DNA of 64,000 nt, from the NCBI GenBank assembly GCA_016744595.1, contig JADGEB010000008.1, positions 33,707 to 97,706 of the forward strand, read 5' to 3'. The notes under the pieces were generated by a model. The model saw nothing but the letters and a program-made list of their open reading frames with translations, was not told where the DNA came from and made no database searches. Source of the stretch: Desulfuromusa sp. Lineage in GTDB: Bacteria > Desulfobacterota > Desulfuromonadia > Desulfuromonadales > Geopsychrobacteraceae. Below, piece by piece: positions 27,227-35,743 of this stretch (the first letter of the stretch is position 1; every line of letters starts with the position of its first letter). The position numbers and the translations under genes were made by a program.

Positions 27227-27796
27227 ATGGGCGGCTTGATCACACTTGGAATCATTTTATTCTCATTGATCGGACTCATCATTTACACAGTTATCATCTA
27301 TAACGGCTTTGTTGCACTGAAGAATAATATCGATCAGAATTGGAGCAACATAGATGTTCTCCTCAAGCAGCGTTACGATGAACTTCCAAAACTGATCAAG
27401 GTCTGCGAAGGCTATATGCAGCATGAGCAAAAAACTCTGGAGGCAGTTGTCAAAGCCCGTTCGATGGTTAATTCAGCCCAGAGCGAAGACCAAAAGCTGC
27501 ACGCACAAAATACGCTAACCGATACGCTAAAATCACTGTTTATGGTCGTAGAACGCTACCCCGATCTAAAGGCCGATGCTGGATTCAGACAACTCAGCAA
27601 CCGGATATCTGAACTTGAAGATCAGATCGCTGACCGGCGTGAGCTATACAACGCCTCAGTCACCATCTACAACACCCGACTGGAGCAGTTTCCTGATATA
27701 GTTATTGCCAAGACCTTCAACTTTAACAATCGAGCTCTATGGAAAGTCGACCCTGCACACCGGGAAGATGTTGAAGTCAACTTTCAACACAACTAA
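27227..27796 (+). CDS. lemA: LemA family protein
   Basis: A 189-residue LemA protein: one N-terminal membrane helix (about 5-27), then a long helical bundle exposed to the periplasm. NNIDQNWSNIDVLLKQRYDELPKL, in part, is the family signature (about 37-60), and YPDLKADAGF and the ERFPD-like VTIYNTRLEQFPD are also conserved. The function is unknown; LemA genes often lie next to GIDE-like or TPM-domain genes, as here. AGGAGAC precedes the ATG, and the gene follows the GIDE gene closely. Confidence 0.92.
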   Translation: MGGLITLGIILFSLIGLIIYTVIIYNGFVALKNNIDQNWSNIDVLLKQRYDELPKLIKVCEGYMQHEQKTLEAVVKARSMVNSAQSEDQKLHAQNTLTDTLKSLFMVVERYPDLKADAGFRQLSNRISELEDQIADRRELYNASVTIYNTRLEQFPDIVIAKTFNFNNRALWKVDPAHREDVEVNFQHN

Positions 27797-27965
27797 TGTG
27801 CCTCTGAGGGGTCTGAGTGACTCCGTCCTCTCTTTCTGTTTAGATTTTGCTGGATAATTCTTCAGTAATTCAAATGTAAAAAAAGTTAAATTTTCCACTA
27901 TCAACTGTCGATAAATAGGATGCGACTTGAGGCTTTTGTAAAACTCAACAAAGGAAATCTTGTTC

Positions 27966-28469
27966 ATGGCGCTTAATTACTATCGACTTCTCGGCGTCCC
28001 TCCTGATACCGGGCAACGACGGATCAAGTCTGCATACCGCAGCCTTGCCAAACGTTTCCATCCAGATCGCAACAGTGGATCAGAAACAGCAGCCGAGCTG
28101 TTCCGTCAGGTTAATCACGCCTACCGGGTGCTTTCAAATCCTCAACTTCGCGCACACTACGATCTGAAGCTCTCCCGGGAAGAAAATCAGTCAGCAACAA
28201 CAACAAAAGCTCCCCAGCGTGATCCGCAGCAGAAGTTCAACAACTTTGTCAAATCGCTACTTGACGCCCTGTTCGGCTCGATGGATGCACAAACCGACCT
28301 CCCTACAAAAAAACAACACCAGAGAGCAAAGAATAAAACGGGAAAAGTTGGAAAACCTGCCTTTAATTTTCACTACAATTTGGCAATGGAAAAAAACAAA
28401 ACACCCTATGTCCGCGACAAAGATGGCATCATCAGAAAAGTACCACGACAAAATCAAGGTAGACAGTAA
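27966..28469 (+). CDS. J-domain (DnaJ-like) protein
   Basis: A 167-residue co-chaperone-like protein. The J domain fills residues 1-66 (NYYRLLGVPPD, then SLAKRFHPDRN with the HPD that stimulates DnaK ATPase). There is no G/F-rich region, zinc finger or client domain, so this is a class C J protein. The remaining 100 residues are charged and partly disordered. A TTG at 27960 could start it, but the ATG at 27966 is better spaced from AAGGA and begins directly at the J domain. A DnaK partner is not in the window. Confidence 0.85.
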   Translation: MALNYYRLLGVPPDTGQRRIKSAYRSLAKRFHPDRNSGSETAAELFRQVNHAYRVLSNPQLRAHYDLKLSREENQSATTTKAPQRDPQQKFNNFVKSLLDALFGSMDAQTDLPTKKQHQRAKNKTGKVGKPAFNFHYNLAMEKNKTPYVRDKDGIIRKVPRQNQGRQ

Positions 28470-28543
28470 ACCCACCGATACGGATTCATGTTTGATCCAA
28501 AATTCAAACATTCCTCTTGAAGCCCTTTTCTGACTCATCACCC

Positions 28544-28581
28544 CTAGCAGCCAGTCCATTGATTTCCCGACAAACTGCTAG
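28544..28581 (+). repeat. Dispersed repeat, copy 2, with full palindromic arms
   Basis: It begins with the same 20 bases as 12618-12637 and ends in CTGCTAG, the reverse complement of its first seven bases, with CCCGACAAACTGCTAG at 28566-28581. It looks like a complete hairpin element of which the first copy is a truncated relative. Confidence 0.65.
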
Positions 28582-28671
28582 AATTGATCTCCAGATAATC
28601 CTCTGTTTGATGTTTCGGCTTGATACGAGTATCATTCAACATTGCTTTATTAGAGAAAGAAGGAGAACCTA

Positions 28672-28860
28672 ATGACTGATAACGTCGGCACACTAAAAAT
28701 GTGTGAACTAAGAGCCAAAGGGCTTATGGAAGAAATAGACAACCGCTCAACTAATCCAACAGTTGTTTGCGGTAAATGCGGTGCAAAGGCTGACAAGCCA
28801 GAAGATTTGCATAACCCGCGCCCGCTAATGAAAAAGAAACTCGACAATTTTTGGAGTTGA
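28672..28860 (+). CDS. Small CxxC protein, unknown (62 aa)
   Basis: A 62-residue protein with a strong ribosome-binding site (AAGGAG). It carries CGKCGAKAD (about 33-41), half of a zinc-ribbon, and one more Cys at residue 11, so any metal site would need a second copy or the lone Cys. The end KKKLDNFW is basic and aromatic. I recognise no family. It lies six bases before the thioesterase gene and is probably cotranscribed with it. Confidence 0.65.
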   Translation: MTDNVGTLKMCELRAKGLMEEIDNRSTNPTVVCGKCGAKADKPEDLHNPRPLMKKKLDNFWS

Positions 28861-28866
28861 AAAAAT

Positions 28867-29301
28867 ATGCAGAATATTTTGGATTTTTTTTCTAAGAATG
28901 ATCACTTTGCCCGTCATTGCGGAATTAAACTTCTGGAGGTCAAATCAGGCTGGGCCAGAACCGAGATGGAAATCCAGCCATATCATATGAACGGGGCAAA
29001 AACAGTTCATGGTGGTGCTATTTTCACTATGGCAGACTTCACTTTTGCGGCGGCCGCAAATAGCCAGGGGCAGTTAGCATTGGCAATAGATACCTCCATC
29101 TCTTTTTTTAAGCCAACCTATGGCGGAACAACTCTTTATGCAGAAGCAGAAGAACTTTCCAGCAATCGACGACTTGGTTATTATCAGGTTAAAATCACCG
29201 ACAATAATCAGCAACTGGTCGCTCAATTTCAGGGAACCGCATATCGCAAAAAAGAGTCTTTATTCCAGAAACAGCCGATAATAGAAAATCCATTACGATA
29301 G
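28867..29301 (+). CDS. PaaI-family hotdog thioesterase
   Basis: A 144-residue hotdog-fold protein of the PaaI type. FARHCGIKLLEV at the start, then AKTVHGGAIFTMADFTFAAA (about 45-64) with the HGG loop and the conserved acid, are typical. Such tetramers hydrolyse acyl-CoA, for example phenylacetyl-CoA derivatives. No phenylacetate genes lie near, so the substrate is unknown. It follows the small CxxC gene by six bases. Confidence 0.88.
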   Translation: MQNILDFFSKNDHFARHCGIKLLEVKSGWARTEMEIQPYHMNGAKTVHGGAIFTMADFTFAAAANSQGQLALAIDTSISFFKPTYGGTTLYAEAEELSSNRRLGYYQVKITDNNQQLVAQFQGTAYRKKESLFQKQPIIENPLR

Positions 29302-29340
29302 ACACAGCATCATCTATCCCCTTAAAGGAGTTCTACAGAA

Positions 29341-29904
29341 ATGATTAATGCCAATGACCTGCGACGCGGGATTGTGTTTCAACTCGACTCTGCTCCCTGT
29401 ATCGTTATTGATGTCAGTTTTCAATCCCCGACAGCACGCGGGGGCAACACTCTGGTCAAAACAAAATACCGCAACCTGATAACCGGACAAGTTTTAAACA
29501 GTTCATTTAAATCGGGAGACCGTATGGATGAAGCTGATTTTGTTCGTCGAAAGGGACAGTTTCTTTATGCTTCTGGTGATCAGGGAGTATTTATGGATCA
29601 GGAAAACTATGAACAGTACGAAATCAGCGGTGAACTTTATGATGAAATCAAAGGCTATCTTTTGGAAAGTGGTGAAGTGACTCTGGGCGTGTTTAATGAT
29701 CAGGTTGTCACCCTTGAACTTCCACAAGTTGTTGAGTTGACGGTCACGGAAACGGCTCCAGCAATCAAAAATGCGACCGCAACCGCGCAGACGAAAGAAG
29801 CAATTCTGGAGACCGGCATTTCTCTCCAAGTTCCTGGATATCTGGTCGAGGGAGAAAAAATTAAAGTCGATACGCGGGAATGTCGCTTTGTGTCCCGCGC
29901 CTGA
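29341..29904 (+). CDS. yeiP: Elongation factor P-like protein EfpL (YeiP)
   Basis: A 187-residue EF-P paralogue with the KOW-like N-domain and two OB domains. It has the YeiP-type tip SPTARGGNT, with Arg where EF-P carries a modified Lys or Arg. VVELTVTETAPAIK and the C-terminal QVPGYLVEGEKIKV are family signatures. EfpL helps ribosomes through proline-containing and other stalling motifs and is thought not to need lysylation. AAGGAG precedes the ATG. The gene for true EF-P is not in this window. Confidence 0.92.
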   Translation: MINANDLRRGIVFQLDSAPCIVIDVSFQSPTARGGNTLVKTKYRNLITGQVLNSSFKSGDRMDEADFVRRKGQFLYASGDQGVFMDQENYEQYEISGELYDEIKGYLLESGEVTLGVFNDQVVTLELPQVVELTVTETAPAIKNATATAQTKEAILETGISLQVPGYLVEGEKIKVDTRECRFVSRA

Positions 29905-29924
29905 CAGTAGGATTAGAAAAAACG

Positions 29925-30521
29925 ATGCTTGATATTACACAAATAAAATCGGAGCTAGCCAAATACCAACCACGACCACTGAAGCAAGGATCCGCCCGAC
30001 ATGCAGCTGTTGCCATGCTGTTACGTAACAATGGCCAAGAAACAGAAGTCCTGCTGATCCGCCGAGCTGAGCACGACAAAGACCCTTGGTCTGGTGATTT
30101 AGGCTTTCCCGGTGGCCGAATTGAAGATCAGGATTCAAGTCCACGCGCTGCTGCAGAACGAGAGACTTGGGAAGAAATCGGTTTTCGTCTAAACAATGAA
30201 AATTATCTTGGGCAAAGCGATGACCTTACAGGAGCCTATTTGTCAGTTCATATCTCCTGCTTTATTTATCAGGTCGACAGCGATACACAATTCACACTCA
30301 ACGGTGAAGTTGTTGATGTTTTCTGGGTACCAATACGCACCCTGCTTGATCCGCAACGCAACCAGCAGCTAACTTTTTTTTACCGTGGTCGAGATCGAAA
30401 ACACCCGGGAGTCAAACTCAGTGAATGGAGTGAGCGCCCATTATGGGGGATCACCTACCGATTACTGGATAATTTTTTTAGCCTATTTGGTCTTGCTTTC
30501 ACATACCCGGAACAACGTTAG
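29925..30521 (+). CDS. Nudix hydrolase, CoA pyrophosphatase-like
   Basis: A 198-residue Nudix protein. GFPGGRIEDQDSSPRAAAER and ETWEEIGF (about 59-86) form the Nudix box, which binds magnesium and the diphosphate. The LLIRRA and PWSGDLGFPGG context resembles NudL, which cleaves CoA and acyl-CoA to phosphopantetheine products. An upstream in-frame start (29880) would overlap efpL; the ATG at 29925 is preferred. It may be cotranscribed with efpL (20-base gap). Confidence 0.85.
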   Translation: MLDITQIKSELAKYQPRPLKQGSARHAAVAMLLRNNGQETEVLLIRRAEHDKDPWSGDLGFPGGRIEDQDSSPRAAAERETWEEIGFRLNNENYLGQSDDLTGAYLSVHISCFIYQVDSDTQFTLNGEVVDVFWVPIRTLLDPQRNQQLTFFYRGRDRKHPGVKLSEWSERPLWGITYRLLDNFFSLFGLAFTYPEQR

Positions 30522-30563
30522 TAATTGCAGAGCCTTCGCAGAAGATAAAATCAGGAGAATTAA

Positions 30564-31730
30564 ATGAAACAAACAACCCGCTTGATCAACTTTGATTCTT
30601 TCCATCAAGACGAGGGAGTTGACCAACCAAAAACAATTAATCCTCCCATCTATCGTTGTTCTACTGTTTTATTTAATAATTTTGAAGACCTGTCCCTGGC
30701 GAGTTCAGGTAAATACGATGGTATTACTTATGGCACAGATCGTCTTCCAGCTCAAAGAGCATTTGAGGAAGCAATTAGAGAACTTGAAGGAGGAGCCTTA
30801 ACACGCGCTTTTCCATCTGGAATCAGTGCTATCACAAATATTTTATTAGCATTGACCAGAAGTGGTGATCACATTCTCGTTTGTGATAATGCCTATAGTC
30901 CAACTGCCAAATTTTGTAAGGAGATCCTGACTAAATATAATATTGAGACAACGTTTATTCCACCAGCATCTGGCAAAGAGATTGAGACCTATTTGCAGAA
31001 CAATACCAAACTGATTTTCCTCGAATCTCCCGGTTCCAATACTTTTGAAATACAGGATATCCCAGCGATCACGGCTCTCGCTAAGGAACGGGATATTGTC
31101 ACTGTGCTTGATAACACTTGGGCGACTCCTCTTTACCTTGATGCGCTCGCACTGGGGATCGACGTTTCGATTCAATCAGTAACTAAATATATCTCCGGCC
31201 ATTCTGATATCTTGATGGGAACTGCAACTGCCAATGTAAAATATGCGGAAGTACTGAAGCGATTCTACCGAGTTCTTGAAATCTACACTCCAGAGGAAGA
31301 TTGTTACACGGCTCTGCGTGGACTAAGAACACTTCCGCTCCGTTTACGTCAGCACGAACAATCTGCTCTAGAAATCGCCCACTGGCTTGAAACGTTGCCT
31401 ATCATTGACCAAGTAATCCATCCGGCGCTACCAAGTCACCCGGAACATCATCTCTGGAAAAGAGACTTCACCGGTTCTTCGGGTATTTTTTCCTTTGTCT
31501 TCAAGAAGGAATATGAGCAAGAGAAACTGGCTGCATTTATCAATGTATTGCAGTTATTTGGTATTGGCTACAGCTGGGGAGGCTTTAAAAGTCTGATCAC
31601 TGCTGCTAGATATAATCGTTCCCGTGAGTTTAAATACACTGGGAGAACTGTCGTTCGACTAAATATTGGGCTCGAAGAACCTGCAGACCTAATCAAAGAT
31701 ATTGAGTCAGGCTTTGAATTATTGATATAA
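30564..31730 (+). CDS. metC: Cystathionine beta-lyase MetC
   Basis: A 388-residue PLP enzyme of the Cys/Met metabolism family. RAFPSGISAITNILLAL (about 78-94), VLDNTWATPLYLDAL, and SVTKYISGHSDILMG with the Schiff-base Lys are present, as is the late YSWGGFKSL of the MetC subfamily. It would cleave cystathionine to homocysteine, pyruvate and ammonia in methionine synthesis, and may also act on cysteine. AGGAG precedes the ATG. fetB follows after 13 bases on the same strand. Confidence 0.9.
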   Translation: MKQTTRLINFDSFHQDEGVDQPKTINPPIYRCSTVLFNNFEDLSLASSGKYDGITYGTDRLPAQRAFEEAIRELEGGALTRAFPSGISAITNILLALTRSGDHILVCDNAYSPTAKFCKEILTKYNIETTFIPPASGKEIETYLQNNTKLIFLESPGSNTFEIQDIPAITALAKERDIVTVLDNTWATPLYLDALALGIDVSIQSVTKYISGHSDILMGTATANVKYAEVLKRFYRVLEIYTPEEDCYTALRGLRTLPLRLRQHEQSALEIAHWLETLPIIDQVIHPALPSHPEHHLWKRDFTGSSGIFSFVFKKEYEQEKLAAFINVLQLFGIGYSWGGFKSLITAARYNRSREFKYTGRTVVRLNIGLEEPADLIKDIESGFELLI

Positions 31731-31743
31731 GATCGGATTTCAC

Positions 31744-32466
31744 ATGAGCAGTTCAATCCAAACAATACCGCTCTTAAATCTGGCGCTTGCTTTCATCCCA
31801 GTCATTGCAGTTATTGTCATTATTGGAAAGTGGCAGTTGGGCTACAAAAGCTCAATTTACGCTGTTTGCCGGATGCTGATACAGTTACTTCTCATCGGCT
31901 ATTTTCTCACCTATATTTTTAAAACTGAAAGTGCTTTGATTGTTGTAGCGGTTCTTGCGGTCATGCTCTTTTCAGCAAGCTGGATTGCTTTACGAACAAT
32001 ATCTATCCCACGTAAAGTGCTCTACCTGAAATCATTTTGCTCCATATTATTGGGTGGGGGGATAATTCTTTTACTGATGTCACAAGCGGTTCTCAACTTA
32101 CACCCCTGGTATCTACCAAGTTACCTCATTCCCCTTGCGGGGATGATTTTTGCAAACTCAATGAACAGCATCAGTCTCGCAGGAGAAAGGCTTGAGGCCG
32201 AAATTGTTCGCGGAATTCCCTATACACAAGGACGAACAATTGCCCTGCAAGCCTCTCTCATTCCAATAACAAACTCCCTACTGGCTGTCGGTCTTGTTTC
32301 CCTTCCAGGAATGATGACCGGACAAATTCTTTCTGGGGTTTCGCCACTGATTGCTGCCAGATATCAAATCATGGTGATGTGTATGATATTTGGTTCAGCA
32401 GGTATCTCATCAGCTATTTTTCTCACCTTAATCAAGGCAGATGTGAAAAAGGAACAAAAGGGCTAA
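31744..32466 (+). CDS. fetB: FetB-like ABC transporter permease (YbbM, UPF0014)
   Basis: A 240-residue inner-membrane protein with about seven hydrophobic segments. AVCRMLIQLLLIGYFLTYIF, MIFANSMNSISLAGERL and VSLPGMMTGQILSGVSP are hallmarks of FetB/YbbM, the permease of an iron-export ABC transporter linked to resistance to oxidative stress. No FetA ATPase gene adjoins it, which is unusual, since fetA normally lies next to fetB. It follows metC by 13 bases. Confidence 0.88.
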   Translation: MSSSIQTIPLLNLALAFIPVIAVIVIIGKWQLGYKSSIYAVCRMLIQLLLIGYFLTYIFKTESALIVVAVLAVMLFSASWIALRTISIPRKVLYLKSFCSILLGGGIILLLMSQAVLNLHPWYLPSYLIPLAGMIFANSMNSISLAGERLEAEIVRGIPYTQGRTIALQASLIPITNSLLAVGLVSLPGMMTGQILSGVSPLIAARYQIMVMCMIFGSAGISSAIFLTLIKADVKKEQKG

Positions 32467-32600
32467 GTAAAATTTTACCCACAAGGAGTCGTGATTGTTC
32501 AAGAGTGAAGGCATGCATATTGTGTATCGAAGTTTTGAACAACCGCGACAACACAGTTGAGCTGATTATATTGCGGCGGCATCAACAATAAGGAAATGAT

Positions 32601-33203
32601 ATGAAATATCCCGATTTTTTTGACAACATTGCTCCCATCCAAATGTTTGATCCACTAGCGCAACAACTCGGTGCCGTTGCTGATGGCCAACTCACCTACA
32701 CCTATCTTGATATGGTTAAACTTGCCGGACATTCCTGCCCTACCGTTGCAGGTGCATGGATTATGAGTGATCTCGGGCTGAGAAAGCTCCATGGTGATGC
32801 GACTCCCACACGTGGAAACATCAAAATAGAAATGCTTGGAGGACTCGACGAAGGAGTTAATGGTGTCATTGCTCAATGTATCGGCCTAGTAACTGGAGCT
32901 GCCAATGAAGGTGGCTTTAAAGGGCTCGGGGGAAATTACGCCCGCAACAACAGACTTTTTTTTGATTGCAATATTAATGGAGAGGTAAGACTGACACGTA
33001 TCGACAATGGTCAAAATATCATGATGAGATTTGACCCCTCAAGCATCCCATTTCATCCACAGCTACGGCCACTGATGCAAAAAATGGGGAAGGGATGTAT
33101 AGAAAATGAAGAGAAAGTTTTTTTTGCTACAGAATGGCAGAATCGGGTTAAAAAAATTCTCACTCAGCCAAATCGTTGGGCGCAATTGATAACATTCGAG
33201 TGA
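32601..33203 (+). CDS. FmdE-like protein
   Basis: A 200-residue soluble protein. VKLAGHSCPTVAGAWIM (about 38-54) resembles the GHxCPG region of FmdE-type proteins, in which His and Cys bind metal, and GVNGVIAQCIGLVTGAANEG continues the pattern. FmdE was named from the molybdenum formylmethanofuran dehydrogenase operon, but most bacterial members have no known role. AAGGAAATGAT precedes the start. Upstream, at 32495-32542, an 8-bp inverted repeat TTGTTCAA/TTGAACAA may be regulatory. No functional link to the neighbours is visible. Confidence 0.6.
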   Translation: MKYPDFFDNIAPIQMFDPLAQQLGAVADGQLTYTYLDMVKLAGHSCPTVAGAWIMSDLGLRKLHGDATPTRGNIKIEMLGGLDEGVNGVIAQCIGLVTGAANEGGFKGLGGNYARNNRLFFDCNINGEVRLTRIDNGQNIMMRFDPSSIPFHPQLRPLMQKMGKGCIENEEKVFFATEWQNRVKKILTQPNRWAQLITFE

Positions 33204-33291
33204 CCTCTCACTCCCTATCATCACAATACCTCAGCTGCTAGTGATATAGTTTAATCAACGAAGGAGATAAAGATATAAAAGGAGCTCAATA

Positions 33292-34278
33292 ATGCAGCCA
33301 ACAAAACTGTTTATTAAAATCGTTGTCTGGATTTTTTTATTATCACTATCTGTTTCTTGCACCGGTCTGCATCAAGGAGGAAGAGATGTGGATATGTCCC
33401 TGCAACATGTCTCAGCTATGCAGGAGGGATCTCTTTTGGCCAAACATGCCCCCATCTTCATTCTTGAAGGTACGAAGAAAAGCTACAACCGAATAGGAAC
33501 TCCTTCCGTGCGCGATATGGGAAACGGTGAAGCAGAAGTTTTTATAGATCCACGCCAACCTACGATTTATTCAATGGAACAAAAGTTTTCAACGAAAGAT
33601 GGGGAGTATACAAATCTTATCTATCGAATTCACTTTGAGAAAATACCCTATAGACATCTAACTGCTGGAAAAAATGTGGGGCTCATTATCCTGATAACTC
33701 TCAACCAACAGGACAAGCCTCTTTTACTAACCACGGTTCATACCTGTGGCTGCTATTTAGCTATCATCCCAACTTCCAATTTATCCGACCAATCATATCC
33801 AGAGAACTGGTCCCTGCTCAGTCAAGATGTCTATGGTGAACGGTTGCCTGGTGTTATCGAAATCAAACAACCGGATGAGACACAATATAAGTTTGCGTTT
33901 CGAATCAGAGGAGAAACCCATCGCGTTAGGCACCTTGAACTGGTACCGGGGCAGAGCATCAGTTCGTACCCTGACTTTGTTACTGCGCCATTAAAACCTA
34001 TGGGTGAACTTCGAAGGCTTCCTTTCAGTGAGACAGAGGTGTCTTTTTTTGAAACTGAAGGGCAACGAAAAGGATACGTTCGTAACAGCCATAAACCTTT
34101 CGAAAGACTTTTAATGAGTTGGTGGGCCATGGATTGGCGGATCGGCGAAGACAAGGACTTGGGTCCAAGTGAGAAAACTGGCACAACATTCTATACAAGC
34201 CTTAAATTTTGGGCATGGAAAAAGTCTGACCTATGGCATTTTGCCAATTTTTTGGAATATTGGGGATGGTCGCTTTAA
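33292..34278 (+). CDS. Lipoprotein of unknown function (328 aa)
   Basis: I do not recognise this protein beyond its export signal. A hydrophobic N-terminus ends in LSVSC (Cys about 23), a lipobox for lipid anchoring. The body of about 300 residues is mixed alpha/beta, with TVHTCGCYLAIIPT near 141-154 (a CGC pair that could bind metal or form a disulfide), and many Trp and Phe near the C-terminus (LKFWAWKKSDLWHF). AAGGAG precedes the ATG. It stands alone between unrelated genes. Confidence 0.7.
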   Translation: MQPTKLFIKIVVWIFLLSLSVSCTGLHQGGRDVDMSLQHVSAMQEGSLLAKHAPIFILEGTKKSYNRIGTPSVRDMGNGEAEVFIDPRQPTIYSMEQKFSTKDGEYTNLIYRIHFEKIPYRHLTAGKNVGLIILITLNQQDKPLLLTTVHTCGCYLAIIPTSNLSDQSYPENWSLLSQDVYGERLPGVIEIKQPDETQYKFAFRIRGETHRVRHLELVPGQSISSYPDFVTAPLKPMGELRRLPFSETEVSFFETEGQRKGYVRNSHKPFERLLMSWWAMDWRIGEDKDLGPSEKTGTTFYTSLKFWAWKKSDLWHFANFLEYWGWSL

Positions 34279-34318
34279 ATCGTTTTGAAGAACAATACCC
34301 AGGCAGAATTGACTCACA

Positions 34319-34360
34319 AACCTCTATCAATTCCAGATTAAAACCTCTGGATTGAGGGTT
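34319..34360 (+). terminator. Possible terminator after the lipoprotein gene
   Basis: TCCAGA and TCTGGA form a perfect inner stem, and AACC/GGTT close the outer end with mismatches between. It is followed by ATATAAATAC rather than a T run, so terminator function is uncertain. Confidence 0.4.
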
Positions 34361-34432
34361 ATATAAATACTATAATGACAATTCCATGATATGTTTTCCT
34401 GAATCACTCAATTAATATCCAAGGAGGATCCG

Positions 34433-34837
34433 ATGACCGAATCATTTCGAATTAAAGATTTCATGAACCCAAAGCCTGTGACAGTTCTCCCTAACACCAG
34501 CATTGCTGAAGTTGTAAAACTTACTTTAAAGCATAAAGTTTCAGGGGTGATTGTGGTCGATAAATCCAATAATCTTTTGGGGATGATATCTGAGTTGGAT
34601 TGTCTCAGAGAGATGTCTGGCAGCATCTATCACGAAGGACGCAATGCCTCATCTTTAAGCGCACAAGACATCATGACCAAAGATGTGATGACTGTATCAC
34701 CTGACGGTCAACTTTTTGATGTTATGACTTCTATGCTGAATCAGAGACAACGGAGAAGACCTGTTGTTGATAATGGCAAGGTAATCGGTCAGGTGACCTG
34801 CCGTCAGCTTTTGAAAATTATTGCTTCATACTCCTGA
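34433..34837 (+). CDS. CBS-domain pair protein
   Basis: A 134-residue protein made of two CBS motifs: IKDFMNPKPVTVLPNTSIAE to LLGMISELDCLR (about 5-62), then AQDIMTKDVMTVSPDGQ to VIGQVTCRQLL (about 80-130). Such Bateman modules bind adenine nucleotides and sense energy state, usually as part of or beside another protein. Here no partner domain is present. AGGAGG precedes the ATG. A bidirectional terminator lies after it. Confidence 0.9.
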   Translation: MTESFRIKDFMNPKPVTVLPNTSIAEVVKLTLKHKVSGVIVVDKSNNLLGMISELDCLREMSGSIYHEGRNASSLSAQDIMTKDVMTVSPDGQLFDVMTSMLNQRQRRRPVVDNGKVIGQVTCRQLLKIIASYS

Positions 34838-34851
34838 TTTTCTCCAGGAGG

Positions 34852-34879
34852 CTGCCGGATTTCACAAAAAGTCCGGCAG
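34852..34879. terminator. Bidirectional terminator between convergent genes
   Basis: CTGCCGGA (34852-34859) and TCCGGCAG (34872-34879) form a perfect 8-bp stem around a 12-base A-rich loop, in the 46 bases between the convergent CBS and hydrolase genes. Confidence 0.7.
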
Positions 34880-34883
34880 TCTT

Positions 34884-35633
34884 CTAAATATCGTCAACAA
34901 ACTCTGCCACCAACCCAAAATATTCCCGTGCATTGGCATACATGATGTCGTTATGATTCCCCTGTGGAAAAATCTTCAGTCTCTTTTTGCCAGGAGCCCA
35001 ATCATAAAGTCGCTGGCCATGGCTAACATCAACCAAGCCATCATTTTGGGTGTGCATAACCAACACTGCCCCGGGATATGACGCCATTTTGCGTTGATGA
35101 TTCAGACTGCGGTCAGTTTCGGCTTCCAACTCAGAAGGGCTAATGCCAAGTTCCTGAGGTTCAACCCGCAACAGCAGCCGTTCCAACACGTCAGCAACCC
35201 CGCTTTCCAGAATCAACCCTGCCGCTTGGGGAAATCTTGCCGCGGCCTCAATGGCGAAAATTGAACCAACGCTACGTCCAAAAAGGATCAATTCTTTGAC
35301 TGGTCGCTGTAACGCCTCAATTATCGGAACAACATCTTCAAGCATCTTTCCAAGCTGCGGCTGCCCAGTTGACTGCCCGTAACCACGCAGTTCCGCCAGA
35401 AAAACGTTACATCCCATTTGTTGGATCAGGGTCACAAAATCACCCTGCCAGTCATCGACAATTTCTCCATTGCCATGAAAGTGGATCAGAGTTTTTGCTG
35501 CAGGATTGATTTCATGATAGCTGCAGGCCAGCTGAGCATCACCGCAATCAACCCAGAATGGATTTTGGAAGTAGCCATCACGGGGAAAAAAGTAGCGTTC
35601 ACTGATCAGTGGATGGTCAAGAATATTTGGCAT
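34884..35633 (-). CDS. Alpha/beta hydrolase
   Basis: A 249-residue soluble alpha/beta hydrolase. LIHFHGNGEIVDDW (about 42-55) forms the oxyanion hole, LFGRSVGSIFAIEAA carries the GxSxG nucleophile serine, and the Asp (HTQNDGLVDV) and His (PQGNHND) complete the triad. It resembles the short BEM46/YsgA-like hydrolases. The substrate is unknown. It is a single gene, convergent with the CBS gene. Confidence 0.88.
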   Translation of the reverse strand: MPNILDHPLISERYFFPRDGYFQNPFWVDCGDAQLACSYHEINPAAKTLIHFHGNGEIVDDWQGDFVTLIQQMGCNVFLAELRGYGQSTGQPQLGKMLEDVVPIIEALQRPVKELILFGRSVGSIFAIEAAARFPQAAGLILESGVADVLERLLLRVEPQELGISPSELEAETDRSLNHQRKMASYPGAVLVMHTQNDGLVDVSHGQRLYDWAPGKKRLKIFPQGNHNDIMYANAREYFGLVAEFVDDI

Positions 35634-35743
35634 GATTCAATCTCCAACACAAATAAAGTCAGGATAACAAACATTAGTAATTTTATCAGAGATGCTTCGT
35701 TCAAGGCAGTTTTTTTATGCAAGGAGCCCAGCCCCCCGAATAC

